A stretch of 64,000 bases of DNA from Marinobacter antarcticus (GTDB taxonomy: Bacteria; Pseudomonadota; Gammaproteobacteria; Pseudomonadales; Oleiphilaceae), in contig NZ_FRAQ01000002.1 in the NCBI RefSeq assembly GCF_900142385.1, forward strand, positions 505,419-569,418, written 5' to 3'. The notes under the pieces were generated by a model that saw nothing but the letters and a program-made list of their open reading frames with translations, was not told the DNA's origin and did not search any database. Positions 18,168 to 29,417 of the stretch are shown here, piece by piece. Positions within the stretch are counted from its first letter, which is position 1; each line of letters opens with the position of its first letter. Made by a program: the position numbers and the translations under genes.

Positions 18168-19903
18168 GCAGCTCCGCCCTTCTCGTGCCCTCGCCGCATA
18201 GTGCTTCGTTCGACCTGCTGATCATTAAGGCGGCTGTTTTGACTGAATGGCAGGAAAACCGAAGCGGGGGCAGGATAACCAATGAGCTCATACAGATTCA
18301 CCAGGTGTCGGCGGTAGAGATCTTCAAAATCGCGGACAACCTGCGTCGGATTGTAATCTCCGAACCACCAGAACCAGTCAGACCCTTCGCAAATAGCCAA
18401 TTGCTTCTGCGCGGTTTCTGTTTGTTCGGTGCCAAGTCCCCCTTCTGCCATCACCTGATCGTAATGGGTTTTTGCCTCACAAAGAAGATCCCAGGCACGG
18501 TTCTTGGCCGGATCGCCAATCCACGTTGAAAACGTGCCGTAGATCCAGCTTCCGGCAACCAGATATGGAAGGTTGGAAGGTTTGGCGGGTGGCTCGTCTG
18601 TCAGGTCTTGAAAGGTAGTGAGTTTAAGCCGGGGATGATTCGCCAAAACCCGATAGAGTTCGCTGAGAAAATGAAATCCATTCTCGGGATAGTATTCCCA
18701 GGCGTTTTCACCATCCATAATGATCGAAATGACGGTCTCTGGCTTGCCGGAACTGGCGATGTTTTCCATGTGATAAACCAGGTCCGCGACGGCGTCTTTT
18801 GCGTGCCAGTCTGAATAGGTGAAACCGATCAGGTCGGAAAGTGCGTCATCCCGGAAGAAAACGGTCGTACCGGAGTCTCCGAAGGTATAAGGCTGATGGA
18901 TGCCACAATCTTCAAGCCACTTCACTTCTGGCGAATGGTTTGCTGCGCGCTCGAGGCTGTTTTGAAGAACGGAATCCCCGCTGGCGGTCCAGCGGAAATC
19001 ATGACGCTCGAGAAAGTTCAGAGTGCTCTGGCTCACGCCCCCCTCTGAGGCCCAGCATCCGACCGGTTCAATACCGAAGAAACGCTGGAAAACGGTTCTT
19101 GCTTGCTGGAGTTGCCAGTCAACCCTTTGTTCACCACCGGGGTATCGGGCGTGGATAGGCAAAATGACCTCAGGCAAGGCTTCCCTTGCAGATTCCGGAT
19201 CAAGAAGTAAGGGGATCATCGGGTGGCTGTATGGGCTTACAGAGAGCTCCACCTGCCCATTGTGTGCGAGTTTTCGGTACCTTGGCCCGATGCCGGCAAG
19301 CACTTCGAAGATAACATTCAGCAACGCTCTGCGGTCTTCAAGCGTAAATTTTTGCCCTTTTTCCTGAAGGCTCTTTATGCACTGATTTTCAAGGCGAATG
19401 GTTTCACCCATCCAACCGAGATGATACCAGACCAGCAGATCGGCCAGAAAAGCCTCTGACATATAGCCTTGTAGCTCGGTTTTTTTGCGATAGAGCCTTG
19501 CCAGTTCGGCCAGCCTGGCGAATGCGGGATAGCGCTGGATAATGCGCTCTGGGTTAGCTCTAAGGCATTTCTCCATAAGATCGATAAAGGCTGGCGTACC
19601 GGCTTCGGGCAGTGCCTGGGAAACCAGTGCGGCCAGCAAAGGGTCCCCAATCTCTCCTATCCCATACCGCCATTGCTCAATCTGTAGTAAATACGTCTCG
19701 ATCTGTTCCAGCAGTGTCGGTGCAAAGTTCACAACAGCTCGGGCGGCTGGCTGGCTTTCAATGTGGGCCGCCATGTCGCTGTAGTCTTTGATGCTATGCA
19801 GATACACCCAGGGAAACAGAAACTCGCCGGTACTCAGGTCCTGATAACAGGGTTGGTGCATATGCCAGCACAGAACTACGGGGATTCTGATGTCAGAGAC
19901 CAT
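18164..19903 (-). CDS. Glycoside hydrolase family 57 enzyme (alpha-amylase/glucan-modifying)
   Basis: A 579-residue GH57 protein. It starts with [12 protein letters not shown], the family's first conserved region, and shows [11 protein letters not shown], where the Glu is the expected nucleophile. [18 protein letters not shown] holds the general-acid Asp. GH57 members include alpha-amylases, amylopullulanases, 4-alpha-glucanotransferases and branching enzymes; sequence alone does not choose among them, and glgB already supplies branching. The start overlaps glgC by 11 bases and the end overlaps malQ by four, so the three are one operon. It may supply debranching, since no glgX is seen here. 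Confidence 0.9.
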   Translation of the reverse strand: MVSDIRIPVVLCWHMHQPCYQDLSTGEFLFPWVYLHSIKDYSDMAAHIESQPAARAVVNFAPTLLEQIETYLLQIEQWRYGIGEIGDPLLAALVSQALPEAGTPAFIDLMEKCLRANPERIIQRYPAFARLAELARLYRKKTELQGYMSEAFLADLLVWYHLGWMGETIRLENQCIKSLQEKGQKFTLEDRRALLNVIFEVLAGIGPRYRKLAHNGQVELSVSPYSHPMIPLLLDPESAREALPEVILPIHARYPGGEQRVDWQLQQARTVFQRFFGIEPVGCWASEGGVSQSTLNFLERHDFRWTASGDSVLQNSLERAANHSPEVKWLEDCGIHQPYTFGDSGTTVFFRDDALSDLIGFTYSDWHAKDAVADLVYHMENIASSGKPETVISIIMDGENAWEYYPENGFHFLSELYRVLANHPRLKLTTFQDLTDEPPAKPSNLPYLVAGSWIYGTFSTWIGDPAKNRAWDLLCEAKTHYDQVMAEGGLGTEQTETAQKQLAICEGSDWFWWFGDYNPTQVVRDFEDLYRRHLVNLYELIGYPAPASVFLPFSQNSRLNDQQVERSTMRRGHEKGGAA

Positions 19904-21161
19904 GGGGATAATCCTGTCCGAGCATTTCGGGGGTCACCAGAACAATACCTTTAGGAGAGACGTGGAAGCGGCTACGGTCTTCTGTTTCATCAAACCCGAT
20001 CCGGCTGTTATCCGGAATTCGGCAACCTCGGTCAATTACGGCATTGCGAATATGACAGTGACGGCCAATTTCCACGTCCGGGAAGATGACAGAATATGAG
20101 ACCTCACTGTAAGAATGCACGGTAACCTGCGAAAAAATAAGGGAATGACGAACTGTGGAACCGGATATAATAGAGCCACCGGCGACCATCGAATCAACAG
20201 CCATTCCACGGCGATCATCATCGTCAAAAACAAATTTTGCCGGGGGCAACTGCTCCTGATAGGTCCAGATCGGCCAGTGTGAGTCATAAAGGTTGAGTTC
20301 AGGGCTCACACCGATCAGCTCAAGATTGGCCTGCCACAGAGCATCAATGGTTCCGACATCCCGCCAGTAGGCAGGCTTATTATGTATCGGATCCCGGAAC
20401 GGAAAAGCCATAACGCGGAGACGTTTGATAACCGACGGAATGATATCCCTACCGAAATCGTGGGACGAACTGCCATCCAGTAGTTCGTGGTCTGTGGTCA
20501 GTTCATCAAACAGAATCTCGGCGCTGAATACATAGATACCCATGGATGCCAGAGCCTTGCCCGGGCTCCCAGGCATTGGCCGCGGATGCTCGGGTTTTTC
20601 GACAAATTCAGTGATGCGCAGTTCGTCGTCAACAGACATCACCCCGAATGCACAAGCTTCGTCGATGGGCACCTCGATACAGCCAACGGTGATATCAGCG
20701 CCGCTTTCAACATGCGCTGCAAGCATGGTGGCATAGTCCATTTTATAGACATGGTCGCCGGCAAGGATCAGAACATATTCGGGCTTGTGGCCACGAATGA
20801 TGTCTAGGTTTTGCAATACTGCGTCAGCCGTACCCTCATACCAGGATGTCTCAATCCGTTGCTGGGCCGGCAGCAGCTCGACAAACTCATCCAGCTCACT
20901 GCGCATAAACCCCCACCCCCGCTGAATATGGCGCATCAGCGAGTGTGATTTGTACTGCGTGATCACTCCTACCTGGCCGATTCCCGAGTTAATGCAGTTG
21001 GAAAGGGGAAAATCGATGATCCTGAATTTGCCACCAAATGGAACCGCGGGCTTTGCTCGCCATTTGGTGAGGTCATAAAGGCGGGAGCCCCGTCCACCGG
21101 CAAGAACCAGGGCGAGGGTGTGTCGGGTCAGACGACTGACGTAGCGCTTGGCCGTTTGCAT
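19893..21161 (-). CDS. glgC: Glucose-1-phosphate adenylyltransferase
   Basis: A 422-residue ADP-glucose pyrophosphorylase, the committed and usually regulated step of glycogen synthesis. N-terminal [12 protein letters not shown] is the nucleotide-binding loop; [28 protein letters not shown] and [13 protein letters not shown] are further conserved active-site segments. A left-handed beta-helix region with [10 protein letters not shown] lies near the C-terminus. I chose ATG 21161 ([18 protein letters not shown]) because it gives the normal family length; an upstream ATG would add 33 non-conserved residues. It leads the leftward operon and is divergent from glgB, sharing a 191-base regulatory region. 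Confidence 0.95.
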   Translation of the reverse strand: MQTAKRYVSRLTRHTLALVLAGGRGSRLYDLTKWRAKPAVPFGGKFRIIDFPLSNCINSGIGQVGVITQYKSHSLMRHIQRGWGFMRSELDEFVELLPAQQRIETSWYEGTADAVLQNLDIIRGHKPEYVLILAGDHVYKMDYATMLAAHVESGADITVGCIEVPIDEACAFGVMSVDDELRITEFVEKPEHPRPMPGSPGKALASMGIYVFSAEILFDELTTDHELLDGSSSHDFGRDIIPSVIKRLRVMAFPFRDPIHNKPAYWRDVGTIDALWQANLELIGVSPELNLYDSHWPIWTYQEQLPPAKFVFDDDDRRGMAVDSMVAGGSIISGSTVRHSLIFSQVTVHSYSEVSYSVIFPDVEIGRHCHIRNAVIDRGCRIPDNSRIGFDETEDRSRFHVSPKGIVLVTPEMLGQDYPHGL

Positions 21162-21352
21162 TGCTGTTACCCTGAAATATTCAGATGTTTGTTTAGCTGT
21201 GTGCAGTGGAATTCCAAGAATTCCGGGACAATTTTGACTACTCTGATAATAGTAGTTCACAGTCAGGAATTCCTAGCGCAAATTTCGCACAAGCCTGCGG
21301 GCTGTGTATATGGCTCCTGGCAAAGCCTCTTTCATACGGAGTCTTTGTGGTT
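21162..21352. promoter_or_regulatory. Divergent glgC/glgB control region with palindromes
   Basis: This gap lies between the two glycogen operons. It contains an inverted repeat, ACTACT-N8-AGTAGT, at 21237-21256, and three sites built on GAATTC: GGAATTCC at 21208, GAATTCC at 21218 and AGGAATTCCT at 21265. The symmetry and central position fit one or more operators that could coordinate both operons. I cannot place a -35/-10 pair with confidence. Confidence 0.4.
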
Positions 21353-23266
21353 ATGCAAAGCCCTATCCTCAGCAACTCTGACCTCCGGAGCTTCTCGGAA
21401 GGCCGTCATTGGCATATTTATAACGTGCTGGGTGCTCATTTGTGCCAGCAGGGAAATTGTTATGGCGTTGGCTTTGCGGTCTGGGCTCCGAACGCGAGAA
21501 GCGTGGATGTGGTGGGCGATTTCAACCACTGGCAACCCGGTGTTCATCCAATGGAGCTCCACGAAGGCACCGGGGTCTGGTCGCTTTTTGTGCCCGACGT
21601 TGCGGTTGGCGCTCTCTACAAGTTTTCTATTTCTAGCGTTTCAGGTCAGCATCTGCTCAAAACCGATCCTTATGGCCAGGCGTTTGAGTTGCGGCCTTCG
21701 ACTGCTTCTGTTGTCACACAATCAGGGGATTTCGACTGGACTGATGGCGACTGGCTCTCTCGCAGAGCGCTTTGGAGCTGGCAACATTCGCCGATCTCGA
21801 TTTACGAAGTTCATATCGCATCCTGGCGTCACCATGGTTCCGGGCGGTGGCTGAACTATCGGGAATTTGCGGATCAACTTGTGCCCTACGTTCTGGAAAT
21901 GGGCTTCACACACGTTGAGTTATTGCCTGTAACGGAACATCCGCTTGATGAATCCTGGGGTTACCAGACCACAGGATACTTTGCCCCCACGAGCCGGTTC
22001 GGGAACCCCGATGACCTTCGCTATCTGATCGATCTCTGCCACCGTCACAGCATAGGTGTCATTCTGGACTGGGTGCCCGGCCACTTCCCTACCGATGATC
22101 ACGCACTCGCTCTTTTCGACGGTACAGCACTTTACGAGCATGAAGATCCACGCAAGGGCCGGCATCAGGACTGGGGTACGCTGATCTACAATTATGGGCG
22201 CAACGAGGTAAAGAACTTCCTCATTGGCAGCGCCCTTTTCTGGCTGGATGCCTTCCATATCGACGGGCTGCGTGTAGACGCAGTAGCCTCCATGCTTTAC
22301 CTCAATTACTCCCGCAAAGATGGCGAGTGGATACCAAATGCCTATGGTGGTCACGAAAACCTGGAGGCTATTGATTTTCTACGGGAGCTGAACCAGGTTT
22401 GCCAGAGTCGGTTTCCGGGAACCTTGATCTGCGCAGAAGAATCTACATCCTGGCCCGGTGTGACCCGACCACCGGAAACCGGCGGGCTCGGTTTTAATCT
22501 GAAATGGAACATGGGCTGGATGCACGACACGCTGGATTACCTGCAACAGGATCCGGTTTACCGCCAATACCATCACGATAAGCTCACGTTCGGGCTGATC
22601 TATGCTTTTTCTGAAAACTTCCTTCTGCCGCTTTCTCATGATGAGGTTGTGCATGGCAAGGGCAGCCTGATCAACAAAATGCCTGGTGATGAATGGCAGC
22701 AACGAGCCTCGTTACGGCTGCTTTTTACTTATCTGTTCACGTACCCGGGAGCAAAGCTGCTGTTTATGGGGGGGGAGTTTGGCCAGCGCCGCGAATGGAG
22801 CGAATCCCGGGAGCTTGACTGGAGCCTGCTGCAATATCCAGAGCACCAGGGGCTTAAGCGGCTGGTGCAGGATCTGAATGGCCTTTACCGCCGGGAAATA
22901 TCTCTCTATGGGCAAAGCCATAAATCCCATGGTTTTGAATGGATTGATTGCCACGATTCGCCCCAGTCGGTGATCAGTTTTGTACGCAAATCCGAGGGCG
23001 AGACCACGGTTATTGTGGTGAACTTTACCCCCATTCCCCGCCATCATTACCGGATTGGAGTGCCATCCGGTGGCCTTTGGTGTGAGATATTCAACTCCGA
23101 TTCCGAGTACTACGGAGGCAGCAATCTTGGCAACCCCTTTCCGGTTCAAGCCTGCGATCAGCCCTGGATGACACGGGACTGGTCGGTTGAGCTTACTTTG
23201 CCTCCCCTGGGCGCGATTGTGCTGAGTAAGGGGGCGGATCCGGTAGCAAAGGAACCAGACGAGTGA
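21353..23266 (+). CDS. glgB: 1,4-alpha-glucan branching enzyme
   Basis: A 637-residue GH13 enzyme that makes alpha-1,6 branches. An N-terminal CBM48-type domain ([21 protein letters not shown]) is followed by the catalytic barrel: [35 protein letters not shown] (nucleophile Asp), [12 protein letters not shown] (acid Glu) and [15 protein letters not shown]. This is the shorter form, without the extra N1 module of the roughly 730-residue enzymes. I chose ATG 21353, with CGGAG upstream and the normal start relative to CBM48; an earlier in-frame ATG at 21206 would run through the putative operators. It overlaps glgA by four bases (GTGA). Confidence 0.95.
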   Translation: MQSPILSNSDLRSFSEGRHWHIYNVLGAHLCQQGNCYGVGFAVWAPNARSVDVVGDFNHWQPGVHPMELHEGTGVWSLFVPDVAVGALYKFSISSVSGQHLLKTDPYGQAFELRPSTASVVTQSGDFDWTDGDWLSRRALWSWQHSPISIYEVHIASWRHHGSGRWLNYREFADQLVPYVLEMGFTHVELLPVTEHPLDESWGYQTTGYFAPTSRFGNPDDLRYLIDLCHRHSIGVILDWVPGHFPTDDHALALFDGTALYEHEDPRKGRHQDWGTLIYNYGRNEVKNFLIGSALFWLDAFHIDGLRVDAVASMLYLNYSRKDGEWIPNAYGGHENLEAIDFLRELNQVCQSRFPGTLICAEESTSWPGVTRPPETGGLGFNLKWNMGWMHDTLDYLQQDPVYRQYHHDKLTFGLIYAFSENFLLPLSHDEVVHGKGSLINKMPGDEWQQRASLRLLFTYLFTYPGAKLLFMGGEFGQRREWSESRELDWSLLQYPEHQGLKRLVQDLNGLYRREISLYGQSHKSHGFEWIDCHDSPQSVISFVRKSEGETTVIVVNFTPIPRHHYRIGVPSGGLWCEIFNSDSEYYGGSNLGNPFPVQACDQPWMTRDWSVELTLPPLGAIVLSKGADPVAKEPDE

Positions 23267-24726
23267 TTCGGATACTTTTCGCCACAAGTGAACTTTATCC
23301 TCTGGTAAAAACCGGTGGGCTTGCCGATGTGTCGGCGAGTCTGCCAGAAGCGCTTTGTCGTCTCGAATACGATGTGCATATCCTTCTGCCTGGTTACCCT
23401 GCAGCCATGGAAGCGGCACGCAAAGGAAGTGCGTTGCGCAAAGCTCGCATTCAGGTTGATGACTACAGCGTGAGTCTCTGGCAAACCCGGCCGCCCGGAA
23501 GTGCTGTCACCTTATGGCTGGTTGACTGCCCTGCTCTGTTTGATCGCCCGGGGAACCCTTATCAGAACGGCAGGGGGGAAGACTGGTGGGACAACGCTCA
23601 GCGCTACGAATTGTTTTGCCGGGTTGCAGCGCAGATTGCACTTGGCCAGGCAGGCATCCAGTGGGTGCCTGATATCGTGCATTGCAATGATTGGCAAACG
23701 GGACTGATTCCGGTTTTTCTGGAGCATCATCGAAGCCGGCCAGGCACGGTATTCACCGTCCACAATCTTGCCTACCAGGGTCTGTTCCCCCACGAAATAT
23801 TCCGTGCTCTGGGCTTGCCGGATTCGCTCTGGAATATGCACGAACTTGAATTTCACGGCCAGCTTTCGTTTATCAAAGGTGGTCTGGTGTTCAGTGACAG
23901 AATTACCACGGTGAGCCCGCGCTATGCTCGCGAGATTCAGACACCAGATTATGGATATGGTCTGGATGGACTGCTCAGGCACCGCCGCGAGCGATTGTCT
24001 GGAATTCTTAACGGAATTGATACGGGCGTATGGAATCCTGAAGACGATCCATATCTTGAGTTCCACTACGGCTCAGGTCACCTTGAAAACAAATTGCTCT
24101 GCAAGGCCCGGCTACAGGATCAATTGGCCCTGAAGACAGGTGACGCACCCCTGTTGGGCTTTATCGGGCGCATGGTGGAACAGAAAGGGCTGGACTGGTT
24201 AGTTGCCGTTATGCGTCCATTGCTGGAGCGGGGTTGTCAGTTTGCGCTTCTGGGCTCTGGCGAAAGCCGCTACGAAGAGCCCTTAAAAGCTCTGGCAAAC
24301 CAATGGCCTGATCAGGTCTCTCTGACTCTGGGCTACGACGAAGTGTTGTCTCATCGCATTACCGCAGGTTGTGATCTCTTCATGATGCCATCGAGATTCG
24401 AGCCCTGCGGCCTTAATCAGATGTATAGCCTGCGTTATGGCACCTTGCCGATCGTCCATTCGATTGGCGGTCTTAGAGATACGATTTTTGATCCTGTTGA
24501 TGCGGGTCTCGATGAGGCAAATGGATTCTGTTTTCAGGAGCCAACTGCGACATCATTTCTGAGTGCTATTGAGAGAGCTCTTGGCTACAGGAAAAACCAG
24601 AAGGCTTGGCGGCGGCTGCAGCATAATGCCATGTCTGGTGAATACTCCTGGCAGCTGAGAGCAAAAAGTTATGGTGATCTCTATCAGCAAATTCTGGCTG
24701 AACGAGACGATCAACAGCCGTATTAA
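23263..24726 (+). CDS. glgA: Glycogen synthase (ADP-glucose)
   Basis: A 487-residue GT5 enzyme that extends alpha-1,4-glucan from ADP-glucose. N-terminal [17 protein letters not shown] is the conserved KTGGL ADP-glucose site. C-terminal [15 protein letters not shown] and [24 protein letters not shown] form the nucleotide-binding GT-B half. The start is a GTG whose bases overlap the glgB stop, so the two are translationally coupled. Length and motif order are those of standard bacterial GlgA. It is followed after 45 bases by a phosphorylase gene on the same strand. Confidence 0.95.
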   Translation: MIRILFATSELYPLVKTGGLADVSASLPEALCRLEYDVHILLPGYPAAMEAARKGSALRKARIQVDDYSVSLWQTRPPGSAVTLWLVDCPALFDRPGNPYQNGRGEDWWDNAQRYELFCRVAAQIALGQAGIQWVPDIVHCNDWQTGLIPVFLEHHRSRPGTVFTVHNLAYQGLFPHEIFRALGLPDSLWNMHELEFHGQLSFIKGGLVFSDRITTVSPRYAREIQTPDYGYGLDGLLRHRRERLSGILNGIDTGVWNPEDDPYLEFHYGSGHLENKLLCKARLQDQLALKTGDAPLLGFIGRMVEQKGLDWLVAVMRPLLERGCQFALLGSGESRYEEPLKALANQWPDQVSLTLGYDEVLSHRITAGCDLFMMPSRFEPCGLNQMYSLRYGTLPIVHSIGGLRDTIFDPVDAGLDEANGFCFQEPTATSFLSAIERALGYRKNQKAWRRLQHNAMSGEYSWQLRAKSYGDLYQQILAERDDQQPY

Positions 24727-24771
24727 CGAGCCTCCTTAACGAGTGCAATTGTCTGCAAGGTAATCACCAGT

Positions 24772-27324
24772 ATGCATAAGGCAACCGAATTCCGTCTCGA
24801 AGCCCGGCCCAGAATTCCCGAAGTACTGGATCGTCTGGAGGAACTGGCAAATGACCTTTTTTACAGCTGGAACCATGGCGTTCGGGGCCTGTTCGCCCGA
24901 ATTGATCTCAGTCTTTGGCAAAAGGTGGAACACAACCCGAAACTGTTTCTCCGCCGGGTTGCTCAGGAACGACTCAACGAAACCATTGAGAATCGGGCGT
25001 TTCTTGCAGAGTACCGTCGGGTTCTGAGTAGTTACGACGCTTATCTGGCCGCAGAGCCCGGACCCGATGTAACTGAAAAGCTTAATCCGGAAACGTCTCT
25101 GGTTGCTTATTTTTGTGCTGAGTTCGGGTTTCACGAGAGCTTCCCCATCTATTCCGGCGGCCTCGGAATTTTAGCGGGCGATCACTGTAAAGCCGCCAGT
25201 GATCTGGGCCTTCCTTTTGTGGCGGTTGGCTTGCTGTACCGGCAGGGATACTTTATCCAGAGCATTGGTGCTCAGGGCCAGCAAATCGCGAGATATCAGT
25301 CCCACTCGAGCGATGAACTACCGATTACGCTGGCAGAGAAGGACGGCAAGGCGCTCCAGGTCTCTGTCCCCTTCCCCGGCCGCACAATTGTTGCGCGAGT
25401 ATGGGAAGCGCGGGTAGGACATATCCGTCTCTATCTCCTTGACTCGGATACGGAAGAGAATAATGCAGACGACCGCAATCTGACGCTTCAGCTCTATGGC
25501 GGTGATGAGTCCACACGGATTTTTCAGGAAATGCTGCTGGGTATCGGAGGAACCCGTGTGCTCCAGGCTCTGGATCTCGTGCCGACCGCCTGGCATATCA
25601 ACGAAGGCCACGCGGCATTTCAGATACTGGAGCGATGCCGCCGGGTGATGGCCGATGGCTTGAGCTTTGAGGCTGCGCTGGAAGCAGTGGCCGGGGCAAC
25701 GCTGTTCACGACTCACACGCCGGTTGCCGCTGGTCATGATGTGTTCCACCGCGCGTTGGTTCAACACGCACTGGGCGCCTGGCTGGAAGAGTCCGGACTT
25801 GATTTCGACAAGGTTTTCGCCATGGGTGCCAAACCTGGCCAGGATACTTTCAGTATGACCAGCCTCGGCCTGCGCGGCTCGCGTTTTCACAACGGAGTGA
25901 GTCGTATCCACGGCGATGTTGCCGCGAAGATGGAAGGTGACATTTGGCCCCAGATTCCACCTGATGAGAACCCCCTTGGCTACATTACCAATGGCGTCCA
26001 CGTGGCTACGTTTCTTGCGCCAGAATGGTCGAGCCTGTTCGATATTCAGGCCCCAAACTGGAAGAGTGAGCTGAAAAACCCCGAGTTTTGGGAGTTTGTG
26101 GAGAGGATCCCTGATTATCATTACTGGAGTGTGCACAAGGCGCTGAAAGAGCAGATGAGTGACTTTGTGGTTCGCAGGCTAAAACGTCAGCACCGTCGTA
26201 ACGGCATTGGTCGCTCGGTAACAGACCGGATGGTCAAACAGGTGACGTCATCCGATAAAGATCCGCTGGTTATCGGTTTTGCCCGTCGCTTTGCCACTTA
26301 TAAGCGCGCCACCCTGATTTTTTCTGACCTTGAGCGGCTGGAGAGAATTGTGACCGATTCCGATCAACCGGTTGTTCTGGTTTTTGCCGGCAAGGCCCAC
26401 CCAAAAGACAAACCGGGGCAGCAGCTGATAAAGGTTTTGCACGACCTGTCCATGCGACCATCTCTGATAGGGCACCTGATATTGCTGGAGGATTACGATC
26501 AGGCGATGGCTCGCCGGCTCCTGAGTGGCGTAGACGTGTGGCTGAATACGCCGGAGTACCCGAAAGAGGCCAGCGGCACATCGGGTGAAAAAGCGGCACT
26601 TAACGGCGCACTTAACCTCAGCGTTCTGGATGGCTGGTGGGGCGAAGGATTCGATGGCAATAATGGCTGGGGAATAGCGCCCCGCAATACGGAGCTGGAT
26701 CCGGAATTCCGCAACGAGGAAGAAGCACGGGATCTTCTGGATCTTCTGGAATACGAGGTGGTTCCGCTTTACTACGCACGGGCATCACAAGGTTATTCTG
26801 CAGGCTGGGTGAAGCGCTCCAAAGCGTCTATGAAAACCATTACGCCAAGATTCAACAGTGAGCGAATGGTGATGGATTATGTAAACAATTATTACCATCC
26901 TGCATCTCGCCAGGGACAGCAATTGATGGCGGACAACGGAAAACTCGCATCGGAGCTGGCAGACTGGAAGGCACGGGTGCGCGAGGCGTGGCCAGGCGTT
27001 ACCCTGAATGTTCAGGGGTGTGTCGAGTGCCGGTGTGCTTATGATGAGACAGTTGAGCTGAGAGTGGAGGCCGTGCTCAATGGTTTGACGGCAGACGATG
27101 TGCGCGTGGAGTGCCTCATTACACCGGAATGTACAGGAACACACAACGGTTTGGAGCGAAACTGTTTCCTGCTCGAAAAAGAAGGCGACGAAGAGGGCAA
27201 AACCGTGTTCGCCGCTCAGCTTCGCCCGTCATACCCCGGGCTGCAAACATTGCGGTTAAGAATGTACCCCTACCACAATGCGCTCACCCACCCACTGGAA
27301 ATGGGTGCCATGCTCTGGATCTGA
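24772..27324 (+). CDS. glgP: Alpha-glucan (glycogen) phosphorylase, copy 2
   Basis: An 850-residue phosphorylase of the same architecture as the one at 13641: a DUF3417-like N-terminus (RPRIPEVLDRLEELANDLFYSWNHG), then YSGGLGILAGDHCKAASDLG, HINEGHAAFQILE, IGFARRFATYKRATLIF and GTSGEK, with the probable pyridoxal-phosphate Lys. It releases glucose-1-phosphate from stored glucan. ATG 24772 has AAGG upstream. It closes the rightward glgB-glgA operon. Having one phosphorylase with the synthesis genes and another with malQ/GH57 suggests different expression or chain-length preference, which is inference. Confidence 0.9.
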   Translation: MHKATEFRLEARPRIPEVLDRLEELANDLFYSWNHGVRGLFARIDLSLWQKVEHNPKLFLRRVAQERLNETIENRAFLAEYRRVLSSYDAYLAAEPGPDVTEKLNPETSLVAYFCAEFGFHESFPIYSGGLGILAGDHCKAASDLGLPFVAVGLLYRQGYFIQSIGAQGQQIARYQSHSSDELPITLAEKDGKALQVSVPFPGRTIVARVWEARVGHIRLYLLDSDTEENNADDRNLTLQLYGGDESTRIFQEMLLGIGGTRVLQALDLVPTAWHINEGHAAFQILERCRRVMADGLSFEAALEAVAGATLFTTHTPVAAGHDVFHRALVQHALGAWLEESGLDFDKVFAMGAKPGQDTFSMTSLGLRGSRFHNGVSRIHGDVAAKMEGDIWPQIPPDENPLGYITNGVHVATFLAPEWSSLFDIQAPNWKSELKNPEFWEFVERIPDYHYWSVHKALKEQMSDFVVRRLKRQHRRNGIGRSVTDRMVKQVTSSDKDPLVIGFARRFATYKRATLIFSDLERLERIVTDSDQPVVLVFAGKAHPKDKPGQQLIKVLHDLSMRPSLIGHLILLEDYDQAMARRLLSGVDVWLNTPEYPKEASGTSGEKAALNGALNLSVLDGWWGEGFDGNNGWGIAPRNTELDPEFRNEEEARDLLDLLEYEVVPLYYARASQGYSAGWVKRSKASMKTITPRFNSERMVMDYVNNYYHPASRQGQQLMADNGKLASELADWKARVREAWPGVTLNVQGCVECRCAYDETVELRVEAVLNGLTADDVRVECLITPECTGTHNGLERNCFLLEKEGDEEGKTVFAAQLRPSYPGLQTLRLRMYPYHNALTHPLEMGAMLWI

Positions 27325-27341
27325 TGCCGGAAGCTGGCCTG

Positions 27342-28001
27342 TCAGAGAGCGTGCTTGCGAATAAAGCGCCCGATCTCCTGAATTTCCTCAAGGCACACGC
27401 TGTGCTCCATGGGGAAGGTCATATAAGCTGGCTCGTAGCCCATTCCCTTGAGTGTTTCCACGCTGCGGACGCCAAGCGTTTCAGGAACCATCGGGTCAGC
27501 GGTTCCGTGATAGATATTGATCGGAATGCCGGCGTTTGCCTCTGAAGGCTTCACAGATTTCGCCGTGGCGAAATAGGTGGAAAGCGCCAGAATGCCGGCT
27601 AACCGCTTTGGATAGGTCAGGCCGAGTTCATAGGCAACCGCCCCACCCTGTGAAAAGCCTGCAATAACGATATTTTCTGAGGGTATGCCTCGCTCGACTT
27701 GCTGATCGATCAGTTTGCCTACAGCACGGGCCGAATCCATCAGCTGGTCGGTGTCCACAATTCTGTCAATATCCATCGCTTTAATGTCGTACCAGGCGGG
27801 CATGGTCATACCGCCATTGATGGTGACCGGCATGTTGGGCGCGTGTGGAAATATAAAGCGTACGGCAGCGTCGTCCGGTAAACCCAGCTCAGGCACTACG
27901 GGTTCAAAATCGTGGCCACTTGCACCGAGACCGTGTAACCAAATGACGGCAGCTGTGGGGTTAGCTCCGGTTTCCAGCTCAATATACTGAAGATCCTGCA
28001 C
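27342..28001 (-). CDS. Carboxylesterase/phospholipase-family alpha/beta hydrolase
   Basis: A 219-residue serine hydrolase of the small carboxylesterase (EstB/YpfH, acyl-protein-thioesterase-like) family. It starts with AAVIWLHGLGASGHDFEPV. The nucleophile elbow is GFSQGGAVAYELG, the Asp is in YHGTADPMVPE and the His in PMEHSVCLEE. The substrate is probably short- to medium-chain esters, not knowable here. The start is GTG 28001 with GAGGT upstream. It is convergent with the second phosphorylase (17 bases between stops) and is followed on the same strand, upstream, by the acyltransferase gene. Confidence 0.85.
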   Translation of the reverse strand: MQDLQYIELETGANPTAAVIWLHGLGASGHDFEPVVPELGLPDDAAVRFIFPHAPNMPVTINGGMTMPAWYDIKAMDIDRIVDTDQLMDSARAVGKLIDQQVERGIPSENIVIAGFSQGGAVAYELGLTYPKRLAGILALSTYFATAKSVKPSEANAGIPINIYHGTADPMVPETLGVRSVETLKGMGYEPAYMTFPMEHSVCLEEIQEIGRFIRKHAL

Positions 28002-28036
28002 GCAGTACCTCGTTTATCAGAAAGGGATTGTCCGGA

Positions 28037-29230
28037 TCAATCCGGAGAGTTTTGTCTGGTGTTCGCGTCCAGCGCGGTCTGAACCGGGTTGGCATACATG
28101 TCCAATAGGTAGGGGCGAATAGCGGAATCACAAGCCTCCAGCCTCTTTTCCATTTCCATGCGGGCGATCTGCATGTCCTCTTCGGACCAGTTCCCAGCGG
28201 TTACTACAGAATCCCGGACAATTTTCAGATCCTTAACACCCTGGGGGTGAAGCCCGCGTTTCTCGTAGGCCACCAGGTTAGATGCGTGCAGATGGTAATT
28301 GGCGTGTATTTCACGGTCGACCAGTGCAGCAAACTCTTTGGCGTTTTCCGGCGCATCGGTGATGGGGGTGCCAAAGTGCACGTGCACATGGCCCTTGAAC
28401 TCGGTCAGGCCCTTCATGATCTGCTCTGTATCTTCACCTTCTGCTTTTTTGTAGCTGCCAGCACGTGCCTTGGTTTCCAGTTCGCGGGCTTTGTCGCCGT
28501 CGCACGGATCGTACTCATAGGATATGGAAACCGGAACGATGCGGAGTTTGTTCATCGCCTCGGCAAAGCTCAGGCCGCTTTTCTTGCAGCTCATGTAGAA
28601 CATCTTGATGATCGCGGGGTCGGTGAAATCCAGACCATCTTTGGCACGCCCCTCGCGCTGCGCTATCCAGATATTCTCGTTATTTGCGATGCTGTGGTTG
28701 ATAAAGCCGGAAAGCGTAATATAAGCGTCACGCATTTCACGGGGGCTGGTCATATCGCGGCGAACAATAAAGCTCTTGTTAAGCCGCATCATTTCAGCAA
28801 ATACCCGGTTTGCGAGCAGGTTATCGCCAATGGCTATCCGCGTGGTACGCAGGCCGTTTTTGAACAGCAGGTAATTGACCACCATGGGGTCAAACACAAT
28901 ATCCCGATGGTTGGATATAAACAGGTAAGCGCCCTGCTTACTGAGGTTTTCTACGCCGCTTGTTGTTACACGGGTGGTAGTGCCTTCAATCAGATCACCG
29001 ATATACCCGGATAATCCCGCCTGCAGATCATCCACGTGAGTGAAATGTCCAAAACGGCTGACTAGCCAGCGACGGGTGAAAAAACGCAGAACTGCCGGCG
29101 CCCAGCGCGCCAATGTAGGCGACTTGAAGCGCCCCACCATGTCCAGAAACTCCTGGTCGTTGACCAACCGTTTAATAGCGGGGCCGGTTTCTTCGTCCGA
29201 ATAGGGACGGATGGCGTCAAATTCCTGCAT
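28037..29230 (-). CDS. 1-acyl-sn-glycerol-3-phosphate acyltransferase-like protein
   Basis: A 397-residue PlsC/PlsB-type acyltransferase. The motif SNHRDIVFDPM matches the catalytic His/Asp block of glycerolipid acyltransferases, and IWIAQREGRAKDG matches the substrate-binding EG motif (FPEGTRS-type). The C-terminal half is an extra region seen in long PlsC-like proteins of marine gammaproteobacteria. No obvious transmembrane segment is present, so it may be peripheral. I chose ATG 29230 (MQEFDAIRPYSDEE) because the conserved protein begins there; the longer frame overlaps the recQ promoter region. A role in phospholipid or storage-lipid acylation is inferred from the family. Confidence 0.8.
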   Translation of the reverse strand: MQEFDAIRPYSDEETGPAIKRLVNDQEFLDMVGRFKSPTLARWAPAVLRFFTRRWLVSRFGHFTHVDDLQAGLSGYIGDLIEGTTTRVTTSGVENLSKQGAYLFISNHRDIVFDPMVVNYLLFKNGLRTTRIAIGDNLLANRVFAEMMRLNKSFIVRRDMTSPREMRDAYITLSGFINHSIANNENIWIAQREGRAKDGLDFTDPAIIKMFYMSCKKSGLSFAEAMNKLRIVPVSISYEYDPCDGDKARELETKARAGSYKKAEGEDTEQIMKGLTEFKGHVHVHFGTPITDAPENAKEFAALVDREIHANYHLHASNLVAYEKRGLHPQGVKDLKIVRDSVVTAGNWSEEDMQIARMEMEKRLEACDSAIRPYLLDMYANPVQTALDANTRQNSPD

Positions 29231-29417
29231 GGATGCCCTGTTGTTGTCAGTAACGATTATGGTGAGCCGTGAAACGGTAGTTTGAAACCGCGGTATTGTA
29301 TCGTTTCTTCTTTCGCTTTGCCTCCCAAAAGGCAGTCTGTCCGGCCATTCCTTGCGCTGAATCTGGTATGATCCGCTACCAGATTCCACCTCAGCATCGC
29401 GATCAACCGGTTATTCT

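Noticed and set aside
25318..26136. 272-residue minus-strand frame within the second phosphorylase gene
   Set aside because: Lies wholly inside a well-supported gene, with no motif or start signal.
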